Source: Sphingomonadaceae bacterium
GTDB taxonomy: Bacteria; Pseudomonadota; Alphaproteobacteria; Sphingomonadales; Sphingomonadaceae
Reading direction: 5' to 3'
Assembly (NCBI GenBank): GCA_023384025.1
Contig: JAHDXX010000202.1
Location: 1 to 5,619 of the forward strand
Length of the DNA stretch: 5,619 nucleotides
Positions within the stretch are counted from its first letter, which is position 1. Each line of letters starts with the position of its first letter. The notes below the pieces were generated by a model, which saw nothing but the letters and a program-made list of their open reading frames with translations, was not told the origin of the DNA and did not search any database. Made by a program: the position numbers and the translations under genes. Of this stretch, positions 5,041 to 5,619 are shown piece after piece.

Positions 5041-5619
5041 ACCCCAGCCCGAGCGACTGCATCGTCGCGCTATCGCACGGGTCGGCGGTGCCGCTCTCCT
5101 CGCCGCCCGCCAGCTGGCCTGCGACAATGAACCCGCCGACCACCAGCAGCACGAACGCGGTGGTTACCGTGCCGAGATACTCGTCGATCACGCGCTTGAT
5201 CGGGGCGCCGAACACGCGGAACAGCACGCCTACCACCATGAAGATCAGCGCACGGCCGAGCACGCTGGCCCAGATAAAGGTGAACAGGTCCATGTGGATG
5301 AACCCGGCGGTGATGGTCAGCAACTTGAACGGCAGCGGGGTCGCCCCGGCAATGACGATCGCTTCCCAGTCGTATTCGCGCAAGTAGCAGGCGGCCTTGG
5401 GGAATTCCTCGGTCAGGCCCAGCGCCGCCAGGATCTGCGCCCCGATCACGTCATACAGGCCATAGCCGATCAGGTAGCCGAACAGCCCGCCCATCACCGA
5501 TGCAGCGGTGCAGATCACCGCGAAGCGGATCGCCTTCTTCGGTTCGGCAAGGCACATCAGCCCCAGCAAGGGGTGCGGCGGGATCGGGAAGAAGCTCGCC
5601 TCCATGAACGCAAACAGCG
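5039..5619 (-). CDS. YqaA/DedA-family (VTT domain) membrane protein, 5' end missing
   Basis: The reading frame is open to the window edge: codons for LFAF precede the Met at 5605, so that Met is internal and roughly the first 20 residues are outside. Counting it as 1, the segment MEASFFPIPP (1-10) is the family's conserved acidic and proline-rich re-entrant motif. Hydrophobic spans follow at about 28-50, 83-101, 107-130 and 145-164; GATPLPFKLLTITAG (87-101) and the Arg118 region (ASVLGRALIF) match the second half of the VTT/SNARE-associated domain. DedA-type proteins sit in the inner membrane and are linked to lipid transport and proton-motive-force-dependent processes; the role of the YqaA branch is poorly defined. 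The C-terminal tail after 165 is soluble and polar. It lies upstream of the methyltransferase gene with an 85-bp gap, so co-transcription is possible but not shown. Confidence 0.85.
   Translation of the reverse strand, partial: LFAFMEASFFPIPPHPLLGLMCLAEPKKAIRFAVICTAASVMGGLFGYLIGYGLYDVIGAQILAALGLTEEFPKAACYLREYDWEAIVIAGATPLPFKLLTITAGFIHMDLFTFIWASVLGRALIFMVVGVLFRVFGAPIKRVIDEYLGTVTTAFVLLVVGGFIVAGQLAGGEESGTADPCDSATMQSLGLG

Noticed and set aside
4954..5127. N-terminal extension of the methyltransferase by 58 residues
   Set aside because: The added part is Arg/Pro-rich, unlike a domain, and overlaps the 3' end of the yqaA-like gene; ATG 4953 gives a normal N-terminus.

Overview
The window is about 5.6 kb of GC-rich DNA (roughly 62-70% G+C in sampled coding stretches). 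Gene content and protein style point to an alphaproteobacterium of the order Sphingomonadales (Sphingomonas, Novosphingobium or Erythrobacter type). The strongest sign is a serine palmitoyltransferase in which every catalytic residue of the Sphingomonas paucimobilis enzyme can be placed at a constant offset, preceded by a dedicated acyl carrier protein. The intergenic palindromes are also of a kind I recall as common in that order; this is memory, not a search.

Layout. 1-163 has no gene: it holds an odd C/G homopolymer palindrome (28-71, probably an artefact) followed by a REP-like palindromic element. 164-724 (minus) encodes a three-TM protein of the PycTM (Pycsar effector, formerly DUF5706) family. 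725-871 is a divergent intergenic region with two short palindromes. 872-1114 (plus) encodes an 80-aa acyl carrier protein and 1227-2441 (plus) encodes serine palmitoyltransferase; the 112-bp gap between them carries an inverted pair of a 27-bp structured repeat. 2444-2533 is a composite palindrome acting as a barrier between convergent genes. 2557-4953 (minus) encodes a 798-aa adenine DNA methyltransferase with an N-terminal PD-(D/E)XK-like motif, a likely single-chain restriction-modification protein. 5039-5619 (minus, start outside the window) encodes a YqaA/DedA-family membrane protein.

How the genes work together. The ACP and SPT form the entry point of sphingolipid synthesis: acyl chain on ACP + L-serine -> 3-ketosphinganine. 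The methyltransferase lies between this unit and the yqaA-like gene and looks accessory. Its target-recognition region has a clear G+C dip (about 52%) and different codon use, suggesting exchange of the specificity domain. The PycTM-like protein has no visible cyclase partner, so its role in defence is unproven. I do not see a clearly new multi-gene system. The items most worth checking are the orphan PycTM-like gene beside the sphingolipid genes, the compact nuclease-methyltransferase fusion with its mosaic recognition domain, and the covarying repeat pair that supplies the leader of spt.
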